DNA of 64,000 bases, from NCBI GenBank assembly GCA_020850715.1, contig JADZED010000045.1, positions 1-64,000 on the forward strand, read 5' to 3'. The position numbers were made by a program, and so were the translations under genes. Below, piece by piece: positions 63,134-64,000 of this stretch. The notes below the pieces were generated by a model, which worked only from the letters and a program-made list of their open reading frames with translations, did not search any database and was not told the DNA's origin. How positions within the stretch are numbered: position 1 is the first letter of the stretch; every line of letters starts with the position of its first letter. The DNA is from Acidobacteriota bacterium. Its GTDB lineage: Bacteria; Acidobacteriota; Vicinamibacteria; Vicinamibacterales; CAVVIG01.

Positions 63134-64000
63134 TGCGGACCATGGCGGCGGCGATCGTTCTGCTCGCAACGCCGGCGGGCGCGCAGGCCCCCGCCGCGCC
63201 GGCGGAACTGTCCATCACCCTGCAGGAGGCGATTGCGAGCGGCCTGAGCGCGAGCCATCGCCTCGCCGAAGCGGCGGCGCGGGGCGACGCCGCGGAGGCG
63301 GCCGCGGCGCAGCGGCGTGCGGCCGGCCTCCCGCAGGTGAACGCGCGCGCGAGCTACCTGCGGACGAACCATGTCGATGAGTTCGGCATCCCGACGCCGG
63401 AGAATCGGCTCCGGATCATCTATCCGGACATTCCGGACAACGTACAGACGCGCCTGGATCTGCAGTGGCCGATCTATACCGCCGGCCGGCTGGACGCACT
63501 CGAGCGGGCCGCGCGGGCCGACGCGCGCGCCGCGCAGTTCGACGTCGAGGTTGCGCGCGCCGACCTCAGGCTGGAGATCACGCGCGCCTACTGGGCGCTG
63601 GTCACCGCGGGGGAATCGCTGGCGGTGGTGAACCGATCGGTGGAGCGCATGAACGCGCACCTGCAGGACGTGCGGCACCGCCTCGCGGCCGGCCTGGTGC
63701 CACCGAGCGACGTCCTCTCGGTCGAAGCGCAATCCTCACGGCAGCGGATGCTGGGGGTGCAGGCCCAGGCGCTGCGCGACTCGGCGCAGGAGCAACTCGC
63801 GTACCTCGTGGGCGCACCGCCCGGCACGGCGATTCGACCGACATCGCCGCTCGAAGAGCCTGACCCCGACCCTGACGCCGCCTCCGGCGCCCGACTCGAG
63901 GAAGCGGCGGGACAGCGTGCCGAGCGCGCGGCGCTGGATGCCCGCCTGGCGGCCGCCGGCGAGCGCGCCGCCGCGGCGCGGGCGGCACGCAGGCCGACGC
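63130..64000 (+). CDS. TolC-type outer membrane efflux protein (partial, runs off the window)
   Basis: The first 290 residues of an outer-membrane channel. A signal peptide (ending AGA) is followed by ELSITLQEAIASGLSASHRLAEAAARGDAAEAAAAQRRAAGLPQVNARASYLRTN, the TolC-family repeat start, and the strands and helices LDLQWPIYTAGRLDALERAARADARAAQFDVEVARADLRLEITRAYWALV. The second repeat begins near the end. It overlaps the ATPase stop (ATGATG), and the operon order adaptor, ATPase, channel is preserved. The 3' end is missing. Confidence 0.92.
   Translation, partial: MMRTMAAAIVLLATPAGAQAPAAPAELSITLQEAIASGLSASHRLAEAAARGDAAEAAAAQRRAAGLPQVNARASYLRTNHVDEFGIPTPENRLRIIYPDIPDNVQTRLDLQWPIYTAGRLDALERAARADARAAQFDVEVARADLRLEITRAYWALVTAGESLAVVNRSVERMNAHLQDVRHRLAAGLVPPSDVLSVEAQSSRQRMLGVQAQALRDSAQEQLAYLVGAPPGTAIRPTSPLEEPDPDPDAASGARLEEAAGQRAERAALDARLAAAGERAAAARAARRPT

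Overview
The window is high-GC DNA packed with protein genes and without rRNA, tRNA, CRISPR or intact insertion sequences that I could recognise. Gene content points to an aerobic member of the Acidobacteriota, most likely near the Vicinamibacteria. The evidence is a complete alternative complex III plus caa3 oxidase cluster, an ADOP-type FtsX/MacB permease, a tricorn-like protease, S9/M61/M16/DUF885 secreted peptidases, bacillithiol genes (bshB1-bshA) and many Sec signal peptides. The phylum call is an inference from families, not from a marker gene.

Layout. 1-1037: an edge fragment and a PfkB-family kinase. 13599 down to 1204 (minus strand): twelve tightly coupled genes, actABCDEF, a 138-aa membrane protein, sco1, coxB, coxA, coxC and coxD, which together make a quinol-to-oxygen electron transfer supercomplex; an S9 peptidase lies just upstream. 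15917-22799: a zinc-ribbon protein, a two-domain glutaredoxin-like protein, an M61 peptidase, a GlcD-like flavoprotein, a small frame-disrupted gene, argH and a 37-aa membrane peptide. 26610 down to 22796: a minor-pilin operon (FimT, PilV, PilW and PilX types). 29811 down to 26836: an M16 peptidase pair, one member active-site positive and one negative, separated by a MITE-like element. 29843-35204: purE, two tandem paralogous secreted proteins and a tricorn-like protease. 35243-38109: a second copy of the repeat followed by TadE, TadE and TadG pilus-type genes. 38155-48813: a cupredoxin gene with a stop at codon 3, a small membrane protein, an amidase, two MFS transporters, an ADOP permease, an ABC ATPase/permease deletion fusion, an acetyltransferase and a beta-lactamase-fold hydrolase. 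48856-57311: a DUF885 protein, then ada, a DAO-type oxidoreductase, bshB1, bshA and a 947-aa PIG-L protein in one apparent operon. 57459-59418: E1 alpha and beta of a 2-oxoacid dehydrogenase. 59491-64000: an SDR39U1-type protein, then a TetR-controlled HlyD/ABC/TolC efflux operon that runs off the window.

The most unusual signals are these: (1) many first genes carry a TAnnnT hexamer only 6-8 nt before the start codon, suggesting widespread leaderless transcription; (2) a roughly 150-bp dispersed repeat is present twice, one copy bounded by 20-bp inverted repeats; (3) an in-frame fusion has removed the Walker B half of an ABC ATPase; (4) a cupredoxin reading frame has a strong Shine-Dalgarno and ATG but UGA as codon 3; (5) bacillithiol genes are embedded with an Ada protein, a flavoprotein and a giant PIG-L deacetylase.
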